Under the pieces are notes generated by a model that saw only the letters and a program-made list of their open reading frames with translations, was not told the origin of the DNA and searched no databases. Source: Thiothrix winogradskyi (GTDB lineage: Bacteria; Pseudomonadota; Gammaproteobacteria; Thiotrichales; Thiotrichaceae). Taken from it: a stretch of DNA of 64,000 nucleotides. Location of the stretch: positions 1,550,001 to 1,614,000 of the forward strand of contig NZ_CP091244.1 in assembly GCF_021650935.1 (NCBI RefSeq), written 5' to 3'. The position numbers and the translations under genes were made by a program. Numbering within the stretch: position 1 is the first letter of the stretch; the number at the start of each line of letters is the position of its first letter. Positions 8,540 through 16,261 of this stretch are shown in pieces.

Positions 8540-8637
8540 ACCCTCACCCCCCAGCCCCCTCTCCCGGAGGTAGAGGGGGAGCAAGAGCTTGTTTTTCTTA
8601 GCCCCTCTACCTATGGGAGAGGGGTTGGGGTGAGGGT
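8540..8637. repeat. Dispersed palindromic repeat, CCCTCACCCC type
   Basis: Begins ACCCTCACCCCCCAGCCC and ends GGGGTTGGGGTGAGGGT, so the ends are inverted copies, with inner CCTCTACC/GGTAGAGG arms. The same family occurs at 27034-27149 and 39642-39747. It lies between the can2 3' end and the SAVED gene and may act as a terminator or attenuator in the operon. Confidence 0.8.
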
Positions 8638-8863
8638 CTTTGCAATATCATGCCGCAAACAGGGGAAGAAGTCGGCAATGACAAGCTTGTCAGTTAGGCT
8701 GTATCCATTGCTCCAAATGGCTACGCAGTTGTTGCAGTTGTGTGCCATGCAGCACCTTGATGCGTAAGTCTTTGGCGCGTTGCATGTCGTAATCCGGCAA
8801 CGGTTTGTAGCTGACCAGCATGGCACGCGCTTGCAGACCGCCAATCGCATCCACCAGACTGTC

Positions 8864-10133
8864 GGGAACCTCTAAAAACCCACTGATACCCACACAAATG
8901 TGAGAAAATGCTCATCTGAGCCACCGCCCCGTTACTAGCCATGCCCAAGAAAAGTGCCATCAAAACCAGTCTGTTTGCCGCCGAAGAGCGTGAACAGAAA
9001 CTCGACCGCAAGGGCGACCTGCTGTCCACCCTGAACCAGCACGTCAACTTTGTCGCCTTGGCAGGAGAAATCGACCACATCGCCCCACGCCCCAGTGACA
9101 AGCGAGGAGGCCGTCCACCCTACCCAACGGAACTGATGGTACGGGTCTTGGTGTTGCAACACCTGTACAACCTGTCGGACGAGGCATTGGAATACCAATT
9201 GCTTGACCGGCTGTCGTTCCAACGGTTTTGTGGCCTGCGTCATTCCAGCACGATCCCGGATGCCAATACCTTGTGGGTATTCCGTGAACGGATCAGTGCG
9301 GCAGGTGGTGCGGATGCCCTGTTTGATGCCGTCCAACGGCAATTACAACAACACGGTTTTATTGCCCGTGGTGGTCAAATCGTTGATGCCACGCTGGTGG
9401 AAGCCCCTAAACAACATTTCCACAAAGAAGAAAAAGCGCTGTTGGAACAAGCGGCAACACCTGCTGACTGGACACCTGCCCAACGTCGCCAAAAGGATAC
9501 GGAAGCAAGCTGGACGAAAAAACACGGTAAAAGTTACCACGGCTACAAACTCAGTATCAGTGCCGATCGGAAATACAAACTCATCCGCAAACACCACATC
9601 AGCACCGCCAAAGAACATGACACCAACCATTTTGAAGCGGTGCTTGACCGAGCCAACACCAGCCGTGACGTATGGGCGGACAAAGGTTACGAAGACCAAT
9701 CCCGTGAACAACGCCTCAACCAAGGTAGCTGGCGGTTACACATCCAGCACAAAGCCAAGAAAGGCAAGCCGCAATCCGACTGCCAGAAGCGCCGCAACAC
9801 CCGCATCGCCAGACCCCGCGCACGGGTTGAGCATGTGTTTGGGTCAATCTGTGCGATGGGAGGCAAAGCCATCCGCAGCATCGGGTTGGCACGGGCAGTA
9901 TTCGGCCTCAGCATTAAGGCAACCGTGTATAACTTGCGGCGGCTTTGTTCACTCAAAGAGGGCGGAGTTGTGCCCATTTGATGGAGAAATTCCCGAAAAA
10001 ACAGCAAAAATGCGGAAAAACCACCTGATTGTGGCTTGGTGTGCTAAAAATTGAGATGGGTTGGTGTTTTTTTAACAAAATGTCGATAGACCAACGCTAA
10101 CCGTTGCAATACGCCGGGTTTTTAGAGGTTCCC
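8864..10133 (+). mobile_element. IS5-family element in can2
   Basis: A 1270-bp element with 18-bp perfect terminal inverted repeats: GGGAACCTCTAAAAACCC at 8864-8881 and its complement at 10116-10133. Target duplication TGTC is at 8860-8863 and 10134-10137. It carries one transposase gene on the + strand, opposite to the host operon. Confidence 0.95.
8941..9981 (+). CDS. IS5-family transposase
   Basis: A 346-aa DDE transposase. The N-terminal DUF772-like region contains GGRPPYPTELMVRVLVLQHL and LSDEALEYQLLDRLSFQRF. The catalytic triad is D149 (VDATLVEAP), D247 (WADKGYED) and E297 (RARVEHVFG). The frame is intact with no frameshift. Its ribosome site is weak. It is the only gene in the element. 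Confidence 0.95.
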   Translation: MPKKSAIKTSLFAAEEREQKLDRKGDLLSTLNQHVNFVALAGEIDHIAPRPSDKRGGRPPYPTELMVRVLVLQHLYNLSDEALEYQLLDRLSFQRFCGLRHSSTIPDANTLWVFRERISAAGGADALFDAVQRQLQQHGFIARGGQIVDATLVEAPKQHFHKEEKALLEQAATPADWTPAQRRQKDTEASWTKKHGKSYHGYKLSISADRKYKLIRKHHISTAKEHDTNHFEAVLDRANTSRDVWADKGYEDQSREQRLNQGSWRLHIQHKAKKGKPQSDCQKRRNTRIARPRARVEHVFGSICAMGGKAIRSIGLARAVFGLSIKATVYNLRRLCSLKEGGVVPI

Positions 10134-11093
10134 TGTCGAGTTTGTAGAGCGTTTCTGCCCCGCTGTGGCTATCGCCGCGTTTGAAGTTTTTGGCTTTGCA
10201 TTCGATCAGGTGCAAGCGGTTATCCGCCAGAAACACCACATCCAGTTCATTGGGAATTTTGCCGGGGTCACGTTCCACTGATAGGCTTTGCGCGGTGTCT
10301 TGAATCGACGGAATGTGTTTTTTTAAGCTATTAACCGTGGCAAACACGTATTGTTCCAGCCAGCCACCGTTCGCAAAAAAACGGGCTGATTCGCTGCTGA
10401 ACACCAGTCGTTGCTCCTGTTGTTGCATTACACCGATCTGTTCGAGTCGGTCGAGCAAGTCTTGCAAGGCATCAAAGCGCTGGTGTTGCTTGTCCAGCAC
10501 CTCGGAGCGCAGGCTACGTTCCGCCGTATTGGCATACCAGTTCAGCACACCGAGCGCCCCGGAAAAATACTGGATGTTTTGAATCAATTCTTGGGCAAAA
10601 TCGCGGTAATCCGGCGGCACTTGCACGGCTCCGCGTTCCGTTACCCGCCGCCCGTGTGCCTGGATGAAGTGTGGAATTCGGATGCGTTGCGCAAGCTGAT
10701 GGCGGGCTTGACCCGTTGGATGCATCCAGATGATTTGGTCTTTCTCTGGGTGCACATAGAAAATGGGTTTGTCCAAGGCGCGGAAGGCTTCATAAGCGGC
10801 AATACTCATCGGCTTGGTTCCGCCCGTGGCATTCAGCATGATGTTTTCATCATCGTGTTGCACCAGCAAATCCAGCACGCGGTCACGGATGTGTTCGATA
10901 TTCCACGGGTGTTCAATTGACCAGCGCGATACTTTGACGCCTGCTGTCGCTTTCAGGACTTGCTCCAGCCAATCCGCACGGGTTTGCATGTCAGGGCTGA
11001 CCAGCAGGATAACCCGATCCGGGCGGATGTCGGCATCCAGCGCAGGCGTGATATTGGGCGTTGCTTGCCCGGAAACGAGGTAAAGATGGGTTT

Positions 11094-11390
11094 TCATACG
11101 GCTTTCCGTTGTGCCGCATACCCTTCCAACCGCGCCCCGTAGGTACGCATATCCTCCGCCGTCAGTTCCTTACCCCGCGCATCGGCAGGCAACTCCAGCG
11201 TCAGGTGGAAATACGTGCCGCCCCGCGCATTCACTTCCGCCACCAGATTGATCGGCAAAGTGCCAAGGATTCTGTCACCGGGTTGCACGATGTTCACGTC
11301 GAAATGCGCCAGCCGCTCGTCGACGTGAAAGCCTTCCGATTCCGCCCAATCGACCGCGCCAGGGTGGCGGGAGATGAAGTAAGTGGTCAT
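11094..11390 (-). CDS. csx16: Csx16 family protein
   Basis: A 98-aa protein matching the Csx16 (VVA1548) family throughout: MTTYFISRHPGAVDWAESEG, then GDRILGTLPINLVAEVNARGG and YFHLTLELP. Csx16 accompanies type III systems and has been proposed as a ring nuclease that removes cyclic oligoadenylate; that role is from family knowledge. I chose ATG 11390 over an upstream extension to 11456 because homology starts there. It overlaps the can2 start by 4 nt and is therefore coupled to the nuclease whose activator it might degrade. Confidence 0.85.
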   Translation of the reverse strand: MTTYFISRHPGAVDWAESEGFHVDERLAHFDVNIVQPGDRILGTLPINLVAEVNARGGTYFHLTLELPADARGKELTAEDMRTYGARLEGYAAQRKAV

Positions 11391-11562
11391 GGTTTCCCCT
11401 GTGTTTGGCAAAAATCGCAGTGTAAAGGAGAGGTGGGCGTGGCGCGAGGTTGGCAAGCTTGTGACGTTAAGTGTCGATCATCAACACTTATTGACTATTG
11501 CATACAAACGCCTAGACTCAACAGTATAGTTAAGTCTGAATTTCCAACTTTCTAACGTTTAG

Positions 11563-11841
11563 GTGATGCCCGTGACCTATGTTCAGGTAAAACACAAATA
11601 TCAGGTGACGATTCCCGCAGCCCTGCGCAAACGCCTCAACCTGCACGAAGGCGATATGCTGGAAGTACGGGAACAGGATGGATTGCTGGTGTTAGTTCCC
11701 CAAGCGGTGAGCCAACGTCCGGCTGTACAACCCCGCAGCCCCTTGTTGGCAATGATTGGGGCGAACAAGGGCAGCAACCTGTACAAATCCGCGCAGGATG
11801 CCGATAACTTTATCCGCAAGCTGAGGGATGAATGGAACTGA
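11563..11841 (+). CDS. AbrB/MazE-type antitoxin
   Basis: A 92-aa protein with an N-terminal SpoVT/AbrB swapped-hairpin domain (VQVKHKYQVTIPAALRKRLNLHEGDMLEVREQDG) and a C-terminal tail for toxin binding. GTG or ATG starts within the first residues are possible; VKHKYQ begins about 8 residues in. Its stop overlaps the following PIN toxin by 10 nt, the normal layout of a type II module. It likely represses its own promoter. It stands on the + strand between csx16 and array 2. Confidence 0.85.
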   Translation: MMPVTYVQVKHKYQVTIPAALRKRLNLHEGDMLEVREQDGLLVLVPQAVSQRPAVQPRSPLLAMIGANKGSNLYKSAQDADNFIRKLRDEWN

Positions 11842-12272
11842 GCAGCATCGGCAAGGGCATTTTTTATCTGGATGCCAATGCGTTTATTTATGCGCTGGAA
11901 GCACACCTCGAATTTGTTGGGCAGGTAACAGCGTTGTTTGAAGTGATTGCAGCAACCGACAGTACCAGTGTCACCAGTGAGCTGACTTTGGCGGAGTGTT
12001 TGGTCAAACCGTTCGAGAAGCAGGATGTCGGGTCACAGATGCAATATGAGCAGCATATCAGCCCGTCTGAGGCGTTGCTGGTCATTCCGGTATCACGCCA
12101 AATCCTCAAAGATGCGGCGCAATTACGGGCGTTTTTCAAGAACAAGTTGCCGGATACCATCCATCTGATCACCGCACTCACCAGCGGCTGTACCTATTTT
12201 GTTACCAATGATGACCGGATCAAGTTTCCGCCACACATCACACCCATTATTATCAGCAAGCTAATGCTTTAA
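11832..12272 (+). CDS. PIN-domain toxin (VapC-like)
   Basis: A 146-aa PIN RNase. Acidic residues sit in the usual places: FYLDANAFIYAL (D near residue 14), SELTLAECLVKPF (E), and LPDTIHLITAL with VTNDD at the C-terminus. It would cut RNA when freed from the adjacent antitoxin. As an addiction module inside the CRISPR locus it may stabilise the region, which is inferred from context only. Confidence 0.85.
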   Translation: MELSSIGKGIFYLDANAFIYALEAHLEFVGQVTALFEVIAATDSTSVTSELTLAECLVKPFEKQDVGSQMQYEQHISPSEALLVIPVSRQILKDAAQLRAFFKNKLPDTIHLITALTSGCTYFVTNDDRIKFPPHITPIIISKLML

Positions 12273-12321
12273 AAATAGCAGGTGGTGAAACTGCACCTCC
12301 GAAGGGAGATGTAGCGCATCA

Positions 12322-12507
12322 CTATTTGTATTGCGTCACGCGGTGACGTTTCCAGCATTTATGGTGATAACACGCCTTGATTTTGTCATCCCACGCATTA
12401 GCAAGACCTTTAGGGCAGCGCTTGGCACGCGGTTTAACGTTTTGATCAATCGCATCAAAATACAGTTTTGCTTCATTGTGTGTTTTGGGTTTTTTGAGAT
12501 ACCCCAT
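12322..12507 (-). CDS. Small basic protein, unknown function
   Basis: A 61-aa protein (MGYLKKPKTHNEAKLYFDAI...) rich in Lys and Arg, with Cys at 31, 46 and 51 and several His. GGAG lies 8-11 nt before the ATG, which supports real translation. I do not recognise a family. It stands alone between the toxin gene and array 2. Confidence 0.5.
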   Translation of the reverse strand: MGYLKKPKTHNEAKLYFDAIDQNVKPRAKRCPKGLANAWDDKIKACYHHKCWKRHRVTQYK

Positions 12508-12539
12508 AACCTTTTCTCCAGTTAGTTAAAGGCTATGAA

Positions 12540-12707
12540 TCTCCTTCGTTTTTTAGACTTAATATGTTAATCATAAATATTCTCTTTGATTTTTGTCTTG
12601 AACTGGGATTTTTAGGATTAAAGGATTAGTGGGATGTAAGTGGGCATCTTGGAAATCTTTTAATCCTGAAAATCTTAGTTCGGACTAAAAGATTTTGTAA
12701 TGAAAGA
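12540..12707. other. AT-rich stretch at the distal end of array 2
   Basis: No gene is seen. An imperfect inverted repeat (AGGATTAAAGGATT and AAATCTTTTAATCCT) lies at about 12615-12672 and could fold as a hairpin where leftward array transcripts end. Confidence 0.4.
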
Positions 12708-12810
12708 GGCTTAATCCCTTTTAAATCAGGGCGGTCTTCAGAATGACCGAAGCACAACAGTCCGCTGCCTTAACTGTCTTAATCCCTTGTATCTTTAAAG
12801 CATAGAATTT

Positions 12811-13006
12811 CCGATAAGCTAAACTGTTAAAGAGCGGAAGAGGTTGCGCAGTCGGAAGGTCAGAGTTGGTCTTAATCCGAGGCTTCGAGCCTGTGAGAAG
12901 AGGAACCGACCTTCCATTTTTTAGGAGATCAGGCTGGACGATACTTGAGTCCACCCATCGCTAAAAATAGCACGGGTTGAGGCTGTATTCTACAAGGGAA
13001 GCCGCT
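12811..13006 (+). ncRNA. Predicted IS110 bridge RNA, copy 3
   Basis: Same four guides as copy 1 at offset +12631: GTCTTAATCC at 12869-12878, AGAAG at 12896-12900, GACGATACT at 12937-12945 and TACAAG at 12991-12996. The one change (12922) is in the linker between the two loops. Confidence 0.85.
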
Positions 13007-13081
13007 GAAAGATTGCACAATAGGATGGCATGAGCAAACCGCTTTTTGATCAGGATAGCGTCAACCACAAGGAGTAGTCCC

Positions 13082-14074
13082 ATGACAGACACTGTTGTAT
13101 CCATCGGCATAGATGTGGCGAAAGACAAGTTGCAAATTGCTTGGTTGCGCCAGTTGCAGCCCTTGCAGGTGAAGCCCAAGAGCCTGCCTGATCACCCTAA
13201 AGGCTATGAAGAACTGCTGGATTGGCTGTTGAAAAACACGGGAGTAACGGTTGAACGGCTACGGATTACGCTAGAACCGACCAATATTTACCATGAAGGG
13301 GTGGCGTTGTATCTGCATGATCACGGCTGCCAAGTTTGTCTGGTTAACGCTAAACAGGTGAGTGATTTTGCGGCGAGTTTGGGCAATTTGTCGAAGAATG
13401 ACCGTAAGGATAGCGTCATGCTGGCGCGTTTTGGTCTGGTGATGAATCCACGGATTTGGCAACCCGCACCATTGGAAATCAGGCAGTTACATGCATTGCT
13501 AGACCGGCTTGATACTCTGCAAGCGACCATGCAGCAAGAAGAAAATCGTCTGGATACCTTGCAACTACGCGAACGCTACCCGAAAACCGTCAAAGAGTCG
13601 TTGGATGAATCCATTGAATTCCTCAAGCAGTCGATGCAAACGATTCGTGACCAAATCGACGACCATATTGACCGTCACCCCGGTTTGAAACACGACCAGA
13701 AATTGTTGGCTACCATCCCCGGTGTTGGGGCGTTGACAGCGCAACGAATGATTGCACTCATACGTAGCAGGGACTTCACCAAAGCCTCACAAGTTGCCGC
13801 GTTCATGGGCTTAGTGCCGGTGGAGCGAACGTCAGGAACCAGCGTATTTAAGCGTCCGCGTATTTCACGGCGGGGGGATCCTGAGTTACGTGGCAAGCTG
13901 TTTATGCCAGTGGTAGCGGCGATTACTCACAATCCCATTGTTCAAAAGTTTTACCGCAAATTGCTGGATCAAAAGAAACACCAACGGGCGGCTATGACGG
14001 CTGCCATGCGTAAGCTGGTGCATATTTGTTTTGGTGTGTTGAAGAACCAGCAGGTATTTTCACCAACGATGTAG
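13082..14074 (+). CDS. IS110-family DEDD/Ser recombinase, copy 3
   Basis: A 330-aa protein differing from copies 1 and 2 only by N37D. All catalytic residues (D11, E65, D107, D110, S251) are kept, so the element could still be active. Start chosen as in the other copies. Confidence 0.95.
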   Translation: MTDTVVSIGIDVAKDKLQIAWLRQLQPLQVKPKSLPDHPKGYEELLDWLLKNTGVTVERLRITLEPTNIYHEGVALYLHDHGCQVCLVNAKQVSDFAASLGNLSKNDRKDSVMLARFGLVMNPRIWQPAPLEIRQLHALLDRLDTLQATMQQEENRLDTLQLRERYPKTVKESLDESIEFLKQSMQTIRDQIDDHIDRHPGLKHDQKLLATIPGVGALTAQRMIALIRSRDFTKASQVAAFMGLVPVERTSGTSVFKRPRISRRGDPELRGKLFMPVVAAITHNPIVQKFYRKLLDQKKHQRAAMTAAMRKLVHICFGVLKNQQVFSPTM

Positions 14075-14787
14075 GGTATTCAATAGCGGGGTCAATAAAA
14101 AATCCCTATGGATTTTTTGTTGACCTCAAGACGATACTCTTTTAAATCAGGGCGGTCTTCAGAACTAGCAATCTAGGCTCTAGCCAGCTAGGAAAGGAGA
14201 CGATACTCTTTTAAATCAGGGCGGTCTTCAGAAAAGGAAAAACAGTAATGTCACGCAAACAACACCAGACGATACTCTTTTAAATCAGGGCGGTCTTCAG
14301 AACTGAGACACAAGCCGAATATGAAGCTGTAAAAGCAGACGATACTCTTTTAAATCAGGGCGGTCTTCAGAAATCGCTCCAGAGGACTACAGTAACCCAG
14401 CGTACAGACGATACTCTTTTAAATCAGGGCGGTCTTCAGAACGGGCAATTGCAAATAGCCTTGCACTTGCACAATAGACGATACTCTTTTAAATCAGGGC
14501 GGTCTTCAGAAGGAAACAAACAAGGAATATGACAAGATGAATGAAGACGATACTCTTTTAAATCAGGGCGGTCTTCAGAATAAGTGGTGTATATCTCTTC
14601 AGAGATATATCTATAGACGATACTCTTTTAAATCAGGGCGGTCTTCAGAATGTATCACTCCTAGGGGTAGAGCACTGTTATGGAGACGATACTCTTTTAA
14701 ATCAGGGCGGTCTTCAGAACGAAAAAACACGTAACTCAAAAAAGAGGAAACAGACGATACTCTTTTAAATCAGGGCGGTCTTCAGAA

Positions 14788-14950
14788 GGCTCGTGTCTAA
14801 TCAGCCTTTTGAATCAATGGGTTACAGAGACCCTTAGCAGGAAATTCACTGTATAAAAAGTTGTCTTGGGCAAAAATACGACAAGATAAGTTTTTAAAGA
14901 AGCGACACGCTCAGGTTTTGCGTGTTAGTGTGCTGATTTTACAATGATTT
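14788..14950 (-). promoter_or_regulatory. CRISPR leader of array 2
   Basis: Nearly identical to the leader of array 1, with a few substitutions such as GTGAGTTG versus GTGTGCTG near the far end. The similarity ends at about 14950. The shared leader explains how one cas1-cas2 set can serve both arrays. Its repeat-proximal end is unchanged by the IS. Confidence 0.85.
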
Positions 14951-15001
14951 TTTGAAAAAGGGAAGAAATATTCGACACTATTGATGCGAAATTTGCTCCC
15001 A

Positions 15002-16261
15002 TCAATCCCTACGCAGCATGACGGGTAATTGCAGAGGAAGATTGCGTACCCCCACTTTCGCACTTTGCGCGGTGAGCAGTGGCAATAAGCCGCTTTCAAT
15101 AAACGCCGCAATCCGCTGCCATTCCTCGGCGGTAATGGGCGCAAAACCGTGCGCGAGAATCGAATGGTTGCGGATGCTCAATAAATCTTTCATGCGCTCT
15201 TGATTCTCATCCCAAAATACCCGTATCGCCGCATCACAATGGCAAGCCGCCAATTCCCACGCATCGTGCAACGCTGCCCGGTAAACCCCTTGGCTATCCG
15301 GCGTTAACCGCAAGCTATTGGGGATTTTATCCGCAGCCACATGACTGGTATCAATCCCCGCTTGGCTTTTCAATAGCCATTGTGCTGACCATTCCAGCAA
15401 GCGATAAGCACGCGAGGTCGCATCATCAAAGCGTTGTTGCGCGGCTCGGCGTTGTGCATTCAGCCACAAATCCAGCAACAGAGCAGGGGTGCGTTTGGGT
15501 GATTCCACACACAATAGACGCAACTGCGCCACATAAGGTGCTAACCATTTGCCGTATTTACTCATGTAATTGTCGAGTAACTCCAGCGCACAGGCATGGT
15601 CAAAACGATCCCACGCCGAAAACGCCGTGCTCAGGTTACGCACCGCTTGCAATGTACCGCGATCATCACGGTGCAACGGTTTTTGGTCTGCCAAATGCAG
15701 CAATGAGTCGTCGTAAGCAAACAATTGCCAGGATGTTAACGCTTGCCGCAACTTCAACTGAAAACGGGTACGCCCGATCTGGGCTTGTTGCGATTGTTCT
15801 GTGCCATCTTTCACCTTAATCAGATTGCTTCGCGAACCAGTGACCAATTGCAAACTGATGTTATCGTGATCAAGCGCCGCCAGACACAAGGCGGCGGACA
15901 TGGTTTTAGTACCGCCCGTGTAATCTGCCACAATCACATGATTAGCCTGCACATACGGGTGGATACAGCGCGAAATCTCGCTATACGCATGGTCAAGATC
16001 ATCCGCATACACCCGCAACACCGCATAACTACCCGCGCTCAGCCCTGCCTGAGTGGGGATGTTGGGAAGGCTGGGCTTATCATCCTTGAAGTCTTTTTTG
16101 AGGAAAATGCCACGCTTTTCGATTTGCTCATACGAGCCGGGTTTACCGGTATCCGGGTCATCTTCCGAACACACAAACAACGTAAAATCGGGCTGGCTGT
16201 CCTCAATGGCTTTGATAATGGGTTGGTGTGAACCACCGACGGTGCAAATGAGTGTTTTCAT
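15002..16261 (-). CDS. CARF-HEPN ribonuclease, TIGR02710-like
   Basis: A 419-aa protein. The N-terminal CARF domain has TVGGSHQPIIKAI near residue 7 and VIVADYTGGTKTMSAAL near residue 110. The C-terminal HEPN domain carries R364 and H371 (SIRNHSILAHG), an R-x6-H RNase motif. It is expected to degrade RNA when the CARF domain binds cyclic oligoadenylate made by Cas10. Its ATG overlaps the csm5 stop (ATGA), so it is the last gene of the csm operon, just before the leader of array 2. With can2 broken it is the only intact canonical CARF nuclease effector in view. Confidence 0.85.
   Translation of the reverse strand: MKTLICTVGGSHQPIIKAIEDSQPDFTLFVCSEDDPDTGKPGSYEQIEKRGIFLKKDFKDDKPSLPNIPTQAGLSAGSYAVLRVYADDLDHAYSEISRCIHPYVQANHVIVADYTGGTKTMSAALCLAALDHDNISLQLVTGSRSNLIKVKDGTEQSQQAQIGRTRFQLKLRQALTSWQLFAYDDSLLHLADQKPLHRDDRGTLQAVRNLSTAFSAWDRFDHACALELLDNYMSKYGKWLAPYVAQLRLLCVESPKRTPALLLDLWLNAQRRAAQQRFDDATSRAYRLLEWSAQWLLKSQAGIDTSHVAADKIPNSLRLTPDSQGVYRAALHDAWELAACHCDAAIRVFWDENQERMKDLLSIRNHSILAHGFAPITAEEWQRIAAFIESGLLPLLTAQSAKVGVRNLPLQLPVMLRRD

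Larger units (their letters stand above)
8690..11097 (-). pseudogene. can2: Can2/Card1-type CARF nuclease split by IS5
   Basis: The 5' part (11097-10134) and 3' part (8859-8690) are separated by a 1270-bp IS5 element with a 4-bp duplication. Removing IS and duplicate gives one open frame of 377 codons across YKL-D-SLVDAIGGL. The protein has an N-terminal CARF domain (LNATGGTKPMS, 88-98) and a PD-(D/E)XK nuclease domain with E248, D286, E299 and K301 (NELDVVF...LIECKAKN). Intact Can2/Card1 nucleases cut DNA/RNA when bound to cyclic tetra-adenylate. The truncated product still covers CARF and the core nuclease residues but ends in 20 residues of IS-encoded sequence, so partial activity cannot be excluded. 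It overlaps csx16 upstream. Confidence 0.9.
12786..14138 (+). mobile_element. IS110-family element, copy 3, in array 2
   Basis: A 1353-bp element in the same orientation and at the same repeat position as copies 1 and 2, with CT cores at 12786-12787 and 14139-14140. It differs from them by C to T at 12922 and A to G at 13190. Nine chimeric repeats lie on its leader side, so it entered when its repeat was leader-proximal and is older than the spacers there. Confidence 0.96.
12708..14787 (-). CRISPR. CRISPR array 2 with IS110 and chimeric repeats
   Basis: The leader-distal repeat 12708-12743 is the normal 36-mer with one change (T to G at position 2). The next repeat is split by IS110 (12776-12787 and 14139-14164). 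The leader-side junction and the nine repeats after it (14198, 14267, 14337, 14406, 14476, 14545, 14615, 14684 and 14752) are all the same chimera: AGACGATACT from the IS right end, then CTTTTAAATC and the rest of the normal repeat. Every chimera is exactly 36 nt, and spacers are 32-34 nt. The base before AGACGATACT varies, so the unit boundary is sharp. Read leftward, the crRNA handle changes from ATTAAGAC to TATCGTCT. Confidence 0.97.

Noticed and set aside
9203..10054. Second long frame in the IS5 element
   Set aside because: It is a +1 shadow of the intact transposase; the DDE residues are all in the other frame.
14537..14734. Open frame through the chimeric repeats (65 codons)
   Set aside because: It is the repeated translation of CRISPR repeats and spacers, with no ribosome site or family match.
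14198..14787. Array 2 as a different CRISPR type with its own repeat
   Set aside because: The leader is the same as array 1, the last 26 nt of repeat are identical, and the first 10 nt equal the IS right end. A rewritten repeat explains it better.
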